A program made the translations under genes and the position numbers. The notes beneath the pieces were generated by a model, which was given only the letters and a program-made list of their open reading frames with translations, was not told the DNA's origin and did no database searches. Source: an uncultured Verrucomicrobiota bacterium (GTDB lineage: Bacteria > Verrucomicrobiota > Verrucomicrobiia > Limisphaerales > UBA1096). From it: a stretch of 13,542 nucleotides of DNA. Below, piece by piece: positions 1 to 6,535 of this stretch (positions are counted from its first letter, which is position 1; every line of letters begins with the position of its first letter). The DNA is taken from contig CAJXAU010000016.1 of NCBI GenBank assembly GCA_913050205.1, positions 1-13,542 on the forward strand, in the 5' to 3' direction.

Positions 1-519
1 TGGATTAACGCTGGCCCCAAAATAAAGCGCCGGGTACTTTGCCGTTTCCTTCGCGACGAACTCGTTCGGTATGAAAAACTCGGTTCGGTCGCGATCCAGT
101 TTTCCGTCGTCTCCGATCACACCGTCCATCGCGAGAATGATCGCCGCGCCCACCCTCTCGCTCTCCTCAACCCGCTTGGCCAGTCGCTCGATCAGCAACT
201 GATCCCCCTTGGCCTCCACCTCCGACAGCGTTACGCCGAATGCCTTGAGATAAATGTTGAATCGAAAATTGTTCCGCAGTGCCTTCGACACGAAACATCC
301 GCTCTCCCCGGCACCGATACCGGCCGTGTGGCAATGCATGTCGAGTATCCGCTCCGCGTGTGGCTTGGCCAAGGGCTGAAACGGCCCGGAAAAGAAGACC
401 AAGCGCAACACCAAAAGCAGCAGGACGAGTACGACCAAGCCCTTGGCCAAGCGCTTGGCCCAGCGTGCCATACGCCCCTTTGGTTTCGTTTGTTCGGTGG
501 CGTTTTCAGATTCGTTCAT
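1..519 (-). CDS. Membrane-anchored amidohydrolase-like protein (5' part, cut by window edge)
   Basis: The frame is open from an ATG at 519 to the left edge, giving 173 residues without a stop. The N-terminus is basic (KGRMARWAKRLAKG, about residues 14-27). A hydrophobic helix follows (about 27-43), rich in Leu and Val, then a short linker and ILDMHCHTAGIG. The D60-x-H62-x-H64 pattern is the metal-binding HxH strand typical of amidohydrolase/TIM-barrel metal-dependent hydrolases. The charge pattern predicts an N-in single anchor with the catalytic domain outside the cytoplasm. Substrate cannot be told because the remaining ligands lie beyond the window. Palindrome cores at 364-373 and 442-451 encode L50-A51-K52 and L24-A25-K26, so they supply part of the basic pre-helix patch and the linker; a degenerate copy near 173-186 reads RLAKR. 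The start is chosen because it precedes the anchor directly; a weak AAGAAAG lies upstream. The gene is divergent from the DUF1232-like gene. Confidence 0.8.
   Translation of the reverse strand, partial: MNESENATEQTKPKGRMARWAKRLAKGLVVLVLLLLVLRLVFFSGPFQPLAKPHAERILDMHCHTAGIGAGESGCFVSKALRNNFRFNIYLKAFGVTLSEVEAKGDQLLIERLAKRVEESERVGAAIILAMDGVIGDDGKLDRDRTEFFIPNEFVAKETAKYPALYFGASVNP
364..373. repeat. Palindrome core in amidohydrolase-like gene
   Basis: The copy is read as P-L-A-K-P (residues 49-53), in the linker between the membrane anchor and the catalytic domain. Confidence 0.9.
441..465. repeat. Palindrome core plus adjoining degenerate copy in amidohydrolase-like gene
   Basis: An intact core lies at 442-451. 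It is followed at 452-465 by CGCTTGGCCCAGCG, which differs from the consensus by one base (C for A). The arrangement mirrors the overlapping pair at 2648-2671. Together they encode WAKRLAKG ahead of the membrane helix. Confidence 0.9.
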
Positions 520-541
520 CCCGATTGCTTTCTTGAGTTTT

Positions 542-555
542 CGCTTGGCCAAGCG
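542..555. repeat. Iterated palindrome, exact 14-mer CGCTTGGCCAAGCG
   Basis: A perfect 14-bp palindrome lies near the middle of the 48-bp gap between the divergent amidohydrolase-like and DUF1232-like genes. It is 22 bp from one start codon and 12 bp from the other, so it sits where promoters would be expected. Confidence 0.95.
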
Positions 556-567
556 CACGATGGGGGC

Positions 568-972
568 ATGTCAGAAATAGCAGAATTCCTCCATCACGGC
601 GCGGAACAAATCACACCGAAAATTCTGGATGGAATCCACAAAAATCTCCCGGCACTCAAGCTGCAGTTTGCCGAGATCAACGCGCCAGAGTTTCCGCATC
701 TCGTGGAGCAACTCGAGTTTCTTGCAGACGTCGTGGAAGACTTCGTCGAGGGTGCAGACGATGACCTACCCTTCGTTGCCGTCTCCGAGGCCGCCTATGC
801 TCTGGTCTACGCCCACAACGAATTGGGACTCATCCCCAACCACATCAACCACGTCGGACGGGCAGATGACTCGGCCATCGTCCGGGCGGTGTTGATCGAG
901 AACGAACGCGTGCTTTCCGAGTACGCCGAGCGGCACAATCTTGAGTGGTCGCTGATCACGGTCAAGCCTTGA
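568..972 (+). CDS. DUF1232/YkvA-like small protein
   Basis: This is a 134-residue acidic protein with no signal peptide or convincing membrane helix. Residues 86-112 (LGLIPNHINHVGRADDSAIV and on) match the DUF1232 pattern in which L-x-L-I-P-x-x-I is followed by G-x-x-D-D-x-A-x-V. Upstream residues 41-65 form an acidic helical region (FPHLVEQLEFLADVVEDFVEG). The family is widespread but its biochemical role is poorly defined. The start at 568 is preferred to the in-frame ATG at 328 because the longer version would run through the divergent amidohydrolase-like gene and its 5' region. It is preceded by GGGGGC, a possible weak ribosome-binding site. The 3' end overlaps the convergent TPR/GT41 gene by 11 bp. 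The DUF1232 assignment rests on one motif. Confidence 0.7.
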   Translation: MSEIAEFLHHGAEQITPKILDGIHKNLPALKLQFAEINAPEFPHLVEQLEFLADVVEDFVEGADDDLPFVAVSEAAYALVYAHNELGLIPNHINHVGRADDSAIVRAVLIENERVLSEYAERHNLEWSLITVKP

Positions 973-2608
973 CCATCTTCAGCAGGGCCGCCTCCAGATC
1001 GCGCGCGTAACCGGCATGATCCATCTGCGGTGACGCCTGAAACCGCTCGCGCAGGCCGGATACCCGCCCCGCAAGCTGCCCCGTGTTCGACGCCCAACCT
1101 GCCGCCTTGGCAACCAGTTCCTCGCAGTTCGCCGCGACGAACTCGTCCATCCCCACGCCAGCCAACAACCCCACGCCCTGGCGCGACACGTAACTGTCCC
1201 CGGCCAGACTCAGGATCGCAGTTCCCATCCAGAGACAGTCGGCAGTCGTCACTCCTCCGTTGTACGGGAATGGGTCAAGCATCAGGTCGATGCGGTTGTG
1301 CAACTCAAGATAGGCTTGCTCCGGCCCCTTGGCTGCGAAAACCAATTGGTCGTGGCCCACACCATGACGTCCGAATCTCTCGAATAACAATCCTTCGTGC
1401 GCCGGGTCGTTTCGCACCAACAATAGCAACCTCGATTCTGGGGTGCTCAGCAGGATTTCACTCCAAGCCCGCAACGTCGCCTCACTTATTTTGGCCGGAT
1501 TATTCAGGCAACCAAACGTGAACGGTTGGCCACTGAGACTCGGCAACGCACCCGGCTCGGGACTGGCGTCCGGAGGTCCATACACCCAAGCCGTCTGCGG
1601 TAACCGGTACAACTTTTCGACATACAGCGACTCCGCACCGGGAGGGTCCGCCACTGCATCGGTGATGCGAAAATCCACCGCACTCAGTCCGGTGGTGTTC
1701 GGGTAACCAAACAGGGTTGCCTGCACCGGGGCCGGTTTTTGTGCCAAAACACTCAGACGATTCCCGGAGGTGTGGCCGGAAAAATCCAGCAACACATCAA
1801 GTTGATCGGTTCGGATCAATTCGACTGTCTCCTCGTCCGGTTTTCCCGCGATGCTTCGCCAACTCTCTACAAGGTCACGATACTGTTGCTTGGCCTGCGA
1901 CTCGTCGCTTGAGTTGTCGTAAACAACCGGCGTCACCCGTTCCCGATCCAGATGCTGCCATACCGCCGAAGCCATACGCCCCACAGGGTGATATCGAAAA
2001 TCCGCCGACAAAAAACCCACCCTCAACGGCCTTTGCAAATCGTATTCCTTTCGCTCGGGATTGCTCGGCACCTCTCCCCCGAATCGTTCCCCCCACTCAC
2101 AGTGGGCAGTCGCGATCTCTTCACGACTGACCCCGGAATCGTATTGCAGGGCAAAAATCAGGTTGCTGTGTGTCGCCGGTGCATCGGGATAAATCGCGAG
2201 CGACTGCTGATAACATTCGATCGCCCGGCCGGATTCGCCGAGATCCAGCCATGCGTTGCCAAGGTTTGAGAGAATGAACGGGTCGGCCGGACGCAACTCC
2301 AGCGCGCGGCCATAAGCCTCTACCGCTTCACCGGTTCGGCTGAGGGCACGCAGGACGTTGCCCAGCCTGATGTGCCCGCGCACCTGCGACGAGTCGAGCG
2401 CAACCGCTTGTTCCAGTTGCTCAAGCGCCTCGATATCCCGGCCGCTCTCGCTCAACGCTTGGCCAAGCGCCAGCCGCGCCGGAGCGTCATCGGGGTGCAA
2501 CTCGACGCAGTTTTGAAAACAGGACACCGCCTCCGCTGCCTGGCCGTTGGCCAAGCGCTCCTCTCCCTGTCGGAGTTGTTGGTTGAATGAATCGGAATCC
2601 GTCGGCAC
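962..2608 (-). CDS. TPR protein with GT41 (O-GlcNAc-transferase/SPINDLY-like) glycosyltransferase domain
   Basis: The 548-residue protein is soluble by appearance, with no signal peptide. Residues about 14-150 hold roughly four TPR units (for example GRAIECYQQSLAIYPDAP). From about 195 it matches the GT41 catalytic region: LRVGFLSADFRYHPVG with H207 at the family's conserved His position, a mid segment with LDVLLDFSGHT, FTFGCLNNPAKIS with K373 at the nucleotide-sugar-binding Lys position, and DPFPYNGGVTTADCLWMG near 445-462. These fit transfer of a sugar, probably from a nucleotide sugar, onto Ser/Thr of proteins; acceptor and donor are not visible. The start is GTG at 2608: an in-frame TGA lies 12 bp further upstream and no ATG follows soon. 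Palindrome-derived codons give L48-G49-Q50-A51, and a near-copy gives RLANG around residue 20, both in TPR helices. It lies 64 bp downstream of the propeller gene and may share its transcript. Confidence 0.88.
   Translation of the reverse strand: MPTDSDSFNQQLRQGEERLANGQAAEAVSCFQNCVELHPDDAPARLALGQALSESGRDIEALEQLEQAVALDSSQVRGHIRLGNVLRALSRTGEAVEAYGRALELRPADPFILSNLGNAWLDLGESGRAIECYQQSLAIYPDAPATHSNLIFALQYDSGVSREEIATAHCEWGERFGGEVPSNPERKEYDLQRPLRVGFLSADFRYHPVGRMASAVWQHLDRERVTPVVYDNSSDESQAKQQYRDLVESWRSIAGKPDEETVELIRTDQLDVLLDFSGHTSGNRLSVLAQKPAPVQATLFGYPNTTGLSAVDFRITDAVADPPGAESLYVEKLYRLPQTAWVYGPPDASPEPGALPSLSGQPFTFGCLNNPAKISEATLRAWSEILLSTPESRLLLLVRNDPAHEGLLFERFGRHGVGHDQLVFAAKGPEQAYLELHNRIDLMLDPFPYNGGVTTADCLWMGTAILSLAGDSYVSRQGVGLLAGVGMDEFVAANCEELVAKAAGWASNTGQLAGRVSGLRERFQASPQMDHAGYARDLEAALLKMVKA
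2456..2469. repeat. Iterated palindrome, exact 14-mer, inside TPR/GT41 gene
   Basis: The copy is read in frame as A-L-G-Q-A (residues 47-51) within a TPR helix. A 12-bp near-copy, GTTGGCCAAGCG, lies at 2546-2557 in the same gene and encodes part of RLANG. Confidence 0.95.
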
Positions 2609-2647
2609 GCCGCGCCAACTTCAAATCAGTTCGGCGGACGTGTCAAC

Positions 2648-2671
2648 GGCTTGGCCAAGCGCTTGGCCAAG
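2648..2671. repeat. Two overlapping palindrome copies forming a 22-bp perfect palindrome
   Basis: Cores at 2650-2659 and 2662-2671 are separated by CG, so 2650-2671 as a whole is a perfect 22-bp palindrome. It begins one base after the propeller gene's TAA stop. In RNA it could fold into a strong stem-loop, but no T-tract follows on the minus strand, so it is not a standard intrinsic terminator. Confidence 0.95.
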
Positions 2672-2672
2672 T

Positions 2673-3887
2673 TTACAGACGAGTCTTGTTGGAAATTTTC
2701 CAGATGTGCCCGTTGCTGCGGACGAACAATGCCCCATTGGAAACTGCCGGCGAACACTGGATCATTTCGCCCAAGTCCATCTTACCCACAACGGCGCCCT
2801 CCGGCGCTGTCAGATCAACGACCTGCGCCAGACCTTCTTCGCTGAAGACGTACAGATGGTTGTCCGCCACCACCGGCGATCCACCGAAGGGACCGTCCAA
2901 CCGCAGTTGCCACAGCCGATTACCACTGTCCACATCAGCGCAGGCAAGCACGCCGGCGTTGTTGAGACTGTACACCTTGCGGCCATGAACGATCGGACTG
3001 GCTGTGCCGGGACGCAATCGACCGGAACGCCACTTTTGCTCGAACGACTGGCCATCAGCACCAAGTTTCAGCGCGGTCAATCCGTGCGACGGTACGAACA
3101 ACATATCCCCCGAAAGGGCGCTCGACGGGATCGTTGCTGCACCGTCCGCGTAATGCCACACGACCTTGCCACTGGACGGGTTGACCGCATGAATGCCTTT
3201 GCCGGATTGCAACAGTACCTGCTCCCGGCCGCCCTTTTCCCGTCGCACCGTGGCCGTGGTCCAGTTCGCCGATTTGGGCCGGTCGATTTTCCAAAGATTC
3301 CTGCCTGTGGCCTTGTCCAGCCCGGCAACAAAAGACTCGCTGTCATTCTCAACCTGCGCCACCAACACGTCCCCTGCCAACACAAGTGATGATGCCATGC
3401 CGAGGCTGTTGCGTGCGTTAGGATAATCCACCGTTAAGCCACGCAGCCATTTCAGGTTGCCGTCAAGGTCGAGACAGAATAGGTCGTTGGATGAAAAAAT
3501 GGCGTACAGCAACTTGCCATCTGTCACTGGAGTTGGCGCGGCGACGCTGGTTTTTTTGTGGCACATCGTGCTGCCCATAACCCAGAATTGACGCTTCCAG
3601 TTCACCGAGCCGTCTGCCGAATTTAGGCAGATTACCTGCAAACGATCCTGCCGGGTGCCTCCGCTAGCCGTGACAAAAACACGGTCACCCACCACGAGCG
3701 GACTCGACAGCCCCTTGCCCGGTAATGCGGTTTTCCAGGTCATGTGCTTTTCCGCGCTGAGCTTCACAGGCAACCCGATCTCATCGGAGACACCGTTGCC
3801 CAACGGCCCACGAAAGCCAGTCCAGTCCCCGGCAAACACACCAGCAGCCGAGCCCGCCAACGCAACGATCAATAATTGTTTCTTCAT
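2673..3887 (-). CDS. Secreted PQQ-type (BamB-like) beta-propeller protein
   Basis: The product has 404 residues from the ATG at 3887. It starts with MKKQLLIVALAGSAAGVFA, a good Sec signal peptide with predicted cleavage near residues 19-20. DWTGFRGPLGNG follows, the opening commonly seen in PVC-group PQQ-like propellers. Repeated blade motifs run throughout: LSSPLVVGDRVFV, LQVICLNSADGSVNWKRQF, APTPVTDGKLLYAIF, FVAGLDKATGRNLWKI, IHAVNPSSGKVVWHY, ASPIVHGRKVYSLN, GGSPVVADNHLYVF and CSPAVSNGALFVRS. There is no dehydrogenase signature and no lipobox Cys, so a structural or binding role in the periplasm is more likely than PQQ catalysis. A longer in-frame start would place 42 non-signal residues before the signal peptide and overlap the upstream gene; it is rejected. 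It begins 10 bp after the HEAT-like gene, so the two are probably co-transcribed. It contains no palindrome core. Confidence 0.85.
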   Translation of the reverse strand: MKKQLLIVALAGSAAGVFAGDWTGFRGPLGNGVSDEIGLPVKLSAEKHMTWKTALPGKGLSSPLVVGDRVFVTASGGTRQDRLQVICLNSADGSVNWKRQFWVMGSTMCHKKTSVAAPTPVTDGKLLYAIFSSNDLFCLDLDGNLKWLRGLTVDYPNARNSLGMASSLVLAGDVLVAQVENDSESFVAGLDKATGRNLWKIDRPKSANWTTATVRREKGGREQVLLQSGKGIHAVNPSSGKVVWHYADGAATIPSSALSGDMLFVPSHGLTALKLGADGQSFEQKWRSGRLRPGTASPIVHGRKVYSLNNAGVLACADVDSGNRLWQLRLDGPFGGSPVVADNHLYVFSEEGLAQVVDLTAPEGAVVGKMDLGEMIQCSPAVSNGALFVRSNGHIWKISNKTRL

Positions 3888-3897
3888 ATTTTTAAAA

Positions 3898-5055
3898 TTA
3901 TTTGGCTGCGACCTCGGCATTCTTTTTCTCCAGTGAATGAATCGCCGTTCCAGTGGCATCGCACACTCGCAATTGGAACTGCCACTGCACTGTCCATTCC
4001 TCCTTCTGCTCATTTTGGCAGGCCTTTACGAGTATGGTGTTGGCACCTTTTCTCAATTGGACTGGCAACTTGTATTGGTCAATCCGCATGCCGCGATGAT
4101 ATTCGTCACGACCAAACACCAACTCGCCGTTGAGCCAGATTTTCCACGCATTCTTACAGCCCAACCTCAACTCCGCTGGTCGGTCGGAGGCTGAGATGAA
4201 TTCCGTCTGCGCATAACCGGTGACCTCCTTCAGCGCGCCGTACGGCTCGTTGAAGTTGACCATGCCATACTCATCATCGGTGGAATATTTTTTCCAGCCG
4301 ACTTTCCCCTCGAGCCCGGCGTACTCCGCGCCCAACCCGGCGTCCTTTTCCGGGCCGAACACCTCGGCGAAGCCAGCGCGGCCCTTGTTGTGAAACGGCC
4401 CCACGACATTCCAGTCGATCAGGAATCCGAAGTGTCTTGTCAGATCGACCTTTCGGCCAAGCTCCCGAAGCTCGGCTGAGATGCGCTGGATTTGGTCCAG
4501 GTCCCGTGCCGCATCGAGAGCCTGCCGGTAGAGCAGCACCGCCCCCGGTTTATTGTCGGCCTTGGCCAAGCCCTCCGCCTGACCAAGCAGGCGCGTCACC
4601 GCCTCCCGCCTTAAATCCACGCTGGGATCACTGAGCAACCCGGGTACCAACCGCTCGGCCGCCTTGGCATCAGCACGGCGAATCAGGTCGAACGCCATCG
4701 CCCTTGGCTTGGTGTCGTGGCTCTTGTTCAACAAAAATTCACCCAACTCAACCAGCGGCAGCGAACCGCCCTTGGCCAAGGTGTTGCCGGAGATTACCTC
4801 AACCGCACCTCGGAGATAGTTCGCGGCAAACGGGTTGGCTCCGTCCATCGCCGAGAGCAATGCGGGAATCGTCTCGGGGCCGCCTTTCGCCAAGCGCTGC
4901 AACGCCTGCCCCGCAGCCGTATTGCCCTGCCCTTCGCCACCGACTGCTCGCAGCGTCGCCACTGCCTTGGCGAACCCATCATCCGCCGCTTGGCCAAGCG
5001 GTAATCCGCCCAAGCCAAGCATCACCGATACCATAAAAAATCGAGTGTGCTTCAC
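3898..5055 (-). CDS. Secreted HEAT-like repeat protein with C-terminal jelly-roll-like domain
   Basis: With the GTG start at 5055 the product has 385 residues and begins MKHTRFFMVSVMLGLGGLPLGQA, a compact signal peptide predicted to be cut after A23. Alternatives are ATG 5034, inside the signal, and ATG 5103, which falls on the promoter candidate; GTG 5055 fits both best. Residues about 25-205 are Ala/Leu-rich helical repeats resembling HEAT units (ETIPALLSAMDGANPFAANYL; LVPGLLSDPSVDLRREAVTRLL). From about 210 a beta-rich region follows (FLIDWNVVGPF ... LRLGCKNAWKIWLNGELVFGRDEYHRG ... LRKGANTILVKACQ), resembling jelly-roll carbohydrate-binding domains. Function is unknown; a binding or scaffold role outside the cytoplasm is inferred. 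Palindrome cores encode L20-G21-Q22 at the cleavage site, L93-A94-K95 and L163-A164-K165. It is the first gene before the propeller gene. Confidence 0.75.
   Translation of the reverse strand: MKHTRFFMVSVMLGLGGLPLGQAADDGFAKAVATLRAVGGEGQGNTAAGQALQRLAKGGPETIPALLSAMDGANPFAANYLRGAVEVISGNTLAKGGSLPLVELGEFLLNKSHDTKPRAMAFDLIRRADAKAAERLVPGLLSDPSVDLRREAVTRLLGQAEGLAKADNKPGAVLLYRQALDAARDLDQIQRISAELRELGRKVDLTRHFGFLIDWNVVGPFHNKGRAGFAEVFGPEKDAGLGAEYAGLEGKVGWKKYSTDDEYGMVNFNEPYGALKEVTGYAQTEFISASDRPAELRLGCKNAWKIWLNGELVFGRDEYHRGMRIDQYKLPVQLRKGANTILVKACQNEQKEEWTVQWQFQLRVCDATGTAIHSLEKKNAEVAAK
4561..4570. repeat. Palindrome core CTTGGCCAAG in HEAT-like gene
   Basis: The copy is read as G-L-A-K-A (residues 162-166), at the junction between the helical repeats. 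Flanks are degenerate (CC on the left, CC on the right). Confidence 0.9.
4771..4780. repeat. Palindrome core in HEAT-like gene
   Basis: The copy is read as T-L-A-K-G (residues 92-96) in a Gly-rich loop. The palindrome is extended to 12 bp as CCTTGGCCAAGG at 4770-4781, with outer bases differing from the consensus but still self-complementary. Confidence 0.9.
4987..5000. repeat. Iterated palindrome, exact 14-mer, in signal peptide of HEAT-like gene
   Basis: The copy encodes P-L-G-Q-A at residues 19-23, exactly the last residues before the predicted signal peptidase I site (GQA, then ADD). Confidence 0.95.
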
Positions 5056-5105
5056 GCCGGAAAAGCTACCGACCCCAGCCGTACGACAAAAGCTTTTTGC
5101 CATGC

Positions 5106-5135
5106 AAAATAGTGAAAGGAAAAATGTGTTGGCAA
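5106..5135 (-). promoter_or_regulatory. Candidate sigma-70-like promoter for HEAT-like/propeller genes
   Basis: On the minus strand TTGCCA (5135-5130) and TATTTT (5111-5106) are separated by 18 bp. Initiation would fall near 5099, leaving a leader of about 45 nt before the GTG at 5055. This is one match by eye in the 186-bp gap 5056-5241; no other element was recognised there. Confidence 0.35.
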
Positions 5136-5241
5136 CGCCACCTCTCAAACACCTAGGATTGATGTATCGGTTTTATTAGCCCGAACCAACGGACGGGTGA
5201 GGTACAGTCGTCCCTGCCGTCGCTAAGCCGTAGCGCTTGGT

Positions 5242-6378
5242 TTACTTTTCGTTGCGGAGTTCGAGGACAGTCTGGGCCAGCGCCTGACCGATCCGCGTGA
5301 AGGTGATGGTGCTGCCGAGGTAGTGGTACGGGAAGTCGGATCCGATCAGGACCCATTCCTCCAGATTTTCCCTCCAATTGGGATAGGCCTCGTCGGCTCG
5401 CTTGTCCCAATAGATGTCGGTTGGGATGGCTTTCACGTTGCCTTTGAAGTCGGCGACGTCGTTCATCGAGGCTTGCGCCTTCTTCACGATGGCCATGTTG
5501 CCGGTGGCTTCCTTGAAACCGTTTTGGCCCATGATGCCGATGGCCACCGGCAGGTTCGGCACATCAAGATCCTTGCGAACGTCACGAATTAGATTTTCCA
5601 TGTTTTTCGCGTACTCGGCTGGGAACGGGCCGTACATGTCATTCCAGCCCTGAAACCACACGAAGCCGGCAATCTCGTAACCGCGGCCATCGTACTGCGG
5701 AAAGCGGGTTTTAATTTCGCTGAGCGTGGTTTTGATTTCAGTCATCATTAACCGATAAAAATGGCCGTTGCTCTCAATGATTTGCTTGCGATACTCGCCC
5801 CCCTTGGCCTGATGAATTTTCTCCAATGAAGCACTGCTCTTTTCCTCGATCTCCTTTCGGGTGATCTCGGGGTTTTCCTTTTTGGCCTTGTTCCACTCGT
5901 TACGGATAAGGTTGTTGTAGTCGCGCTTGACCATGCCCTCGACTGCCTTGTTGATCTCCTCCTCGGACTGCAACCCGGAGCTGGGTGGTCTGAAATCCCG
6001 ACCGATACTCTTGCCGCCCCAGGCGGTCTTGATGAGCAGCACCGGTTCATCGTAGTGATTGCCCATCACGTGGCCGAACTGCAGTTCCAGCCCGATGCAA
6101 CCGGGAGACCCGTACCCGACCGTCAAGTTGCCCCGCCGTTTGAGATAGTTAATCCAGACGTCCTCTCGCTCGATGTATTTACCGTCCTTGTGGAAGTGCG
6201 CGAAAAAATCGCGTGTCTCGGGCGCCTTGATCTGGTGGTTGAGTAGCGGATCCACCTTGCCTTTTCCCTCCATGTTGGACTGCCCAGCGAGGATGAATAC
6301 CTTCACCGGTTTTTTTTCTTCACCGAAGGCCGACCACCCCAATGTCAAACTCAACAAAAAATAGAAAAAATATTTCAT
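5242..6378 (-). CDS. Secreted SASA-family carbohydrate esterase (sialate O-acetylesterase-like)
   Basis: The protein has 378 residues from ATG 6378. MKYFFYFLLSLTLGWSAFG is a signal peptide, so the enzyme acts in the periplasm or outside. VFILAGQSNMEG (27-38) is the SGNH-type nucleophile block of the DUF303/SASA family, with S34 the expected nucleophile. VWFQGWND (240-247) is the conserved second block, and SDFPYHYLGS (347-356) carries D348 and H352, the likely acid/base pair. It probably removes acetyl groups from sugars, such as polysaccharide side chains; the exact substrate is not readable. Residues about 138-200 form a Lys/Glu-rich helical segment that looks like an insertion in the fold. 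Starting at 6378 rather than the in-frame ATG at 6435 keeps the signal peptide at the N-terminus. The gene holds no palindrome core; only half-site sequence CGCTTGG lies just after its stop (5234-5240). Confidence 0.88.
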   Translation of the reverse strand: MKYFFYFLLSLTLGWSAFGEEKKPVKVFILAGQSNMEGKGKVDPLLNHQIKAPETRDFFAHFHKDGKYIEREDVWINYLKRRGNLTVGYGSPGCIGLELQFGHVMGNHYDEPVLLIKTAWGGKSIGRDFRPPSSGLQSEEEINKAVEGMVKRDYNNLIRNEWNKAKKENPEITRKEIEEKSSASLEKIHQAKGGEYRKQIIESNGHFYRLMMTEIKTTLSEIKTRFPQYDGRGYEIAGFVWFQGWNDMYGPFPAEYAKNMENLIRDVRKDLDVPNLPVAIGIMGQNGFKEATGNMAIVKKAQASMNDVADFKGNVKAIPTDIYWDKRADEAYPNWRENLEEWVLIGSDFPYHYLGSTITFTRIGQALAQTVLELRNEK

Positions 6379-6535
6379 GGAACTAACTGCCGCATGTTCT
6401 ATTAGGTTCACCGCTTCCACAAGGAAATTCCTCAATACACCTCGATGAATCAGGCCGATAATTGACTTGTCGCAACCGCCACGTGGGGATAGGAATGCGG
6501 AACGAAGCTCTCAACATTTGCACCTCCGCACCGCT

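Noticed and set aside
1030..1521. Plus-strand open frame opposite the GT41 domain
   Set aside because: The Pro/Arg/Ser-rich product is typical of a shadow frame, and the opposite strand has conserved catalytic motifs.
2547..3389. Plus-strand open frame of 280 codons opposite the propeller gene
   Set aside because: It runs antisense to a gene with clear repeated propeller motifs, and its product has no recognisable domain or signal. High-GC antisense openness explains it.
5221..5235. Small hairpin (CGCTA with TAGCG) after the esterase gene as a terminator
   Set aside because: The stem is only 5 bp and no T-tract follows on the minus strand.
6455..6500. TTGACT at 6462-6467 as a -35 element for the pseudopilin gene
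   Set aside because: The nearest -10-like hexamers (GATAGG, TAGGAA) are poor matches and 20 or more bases away.
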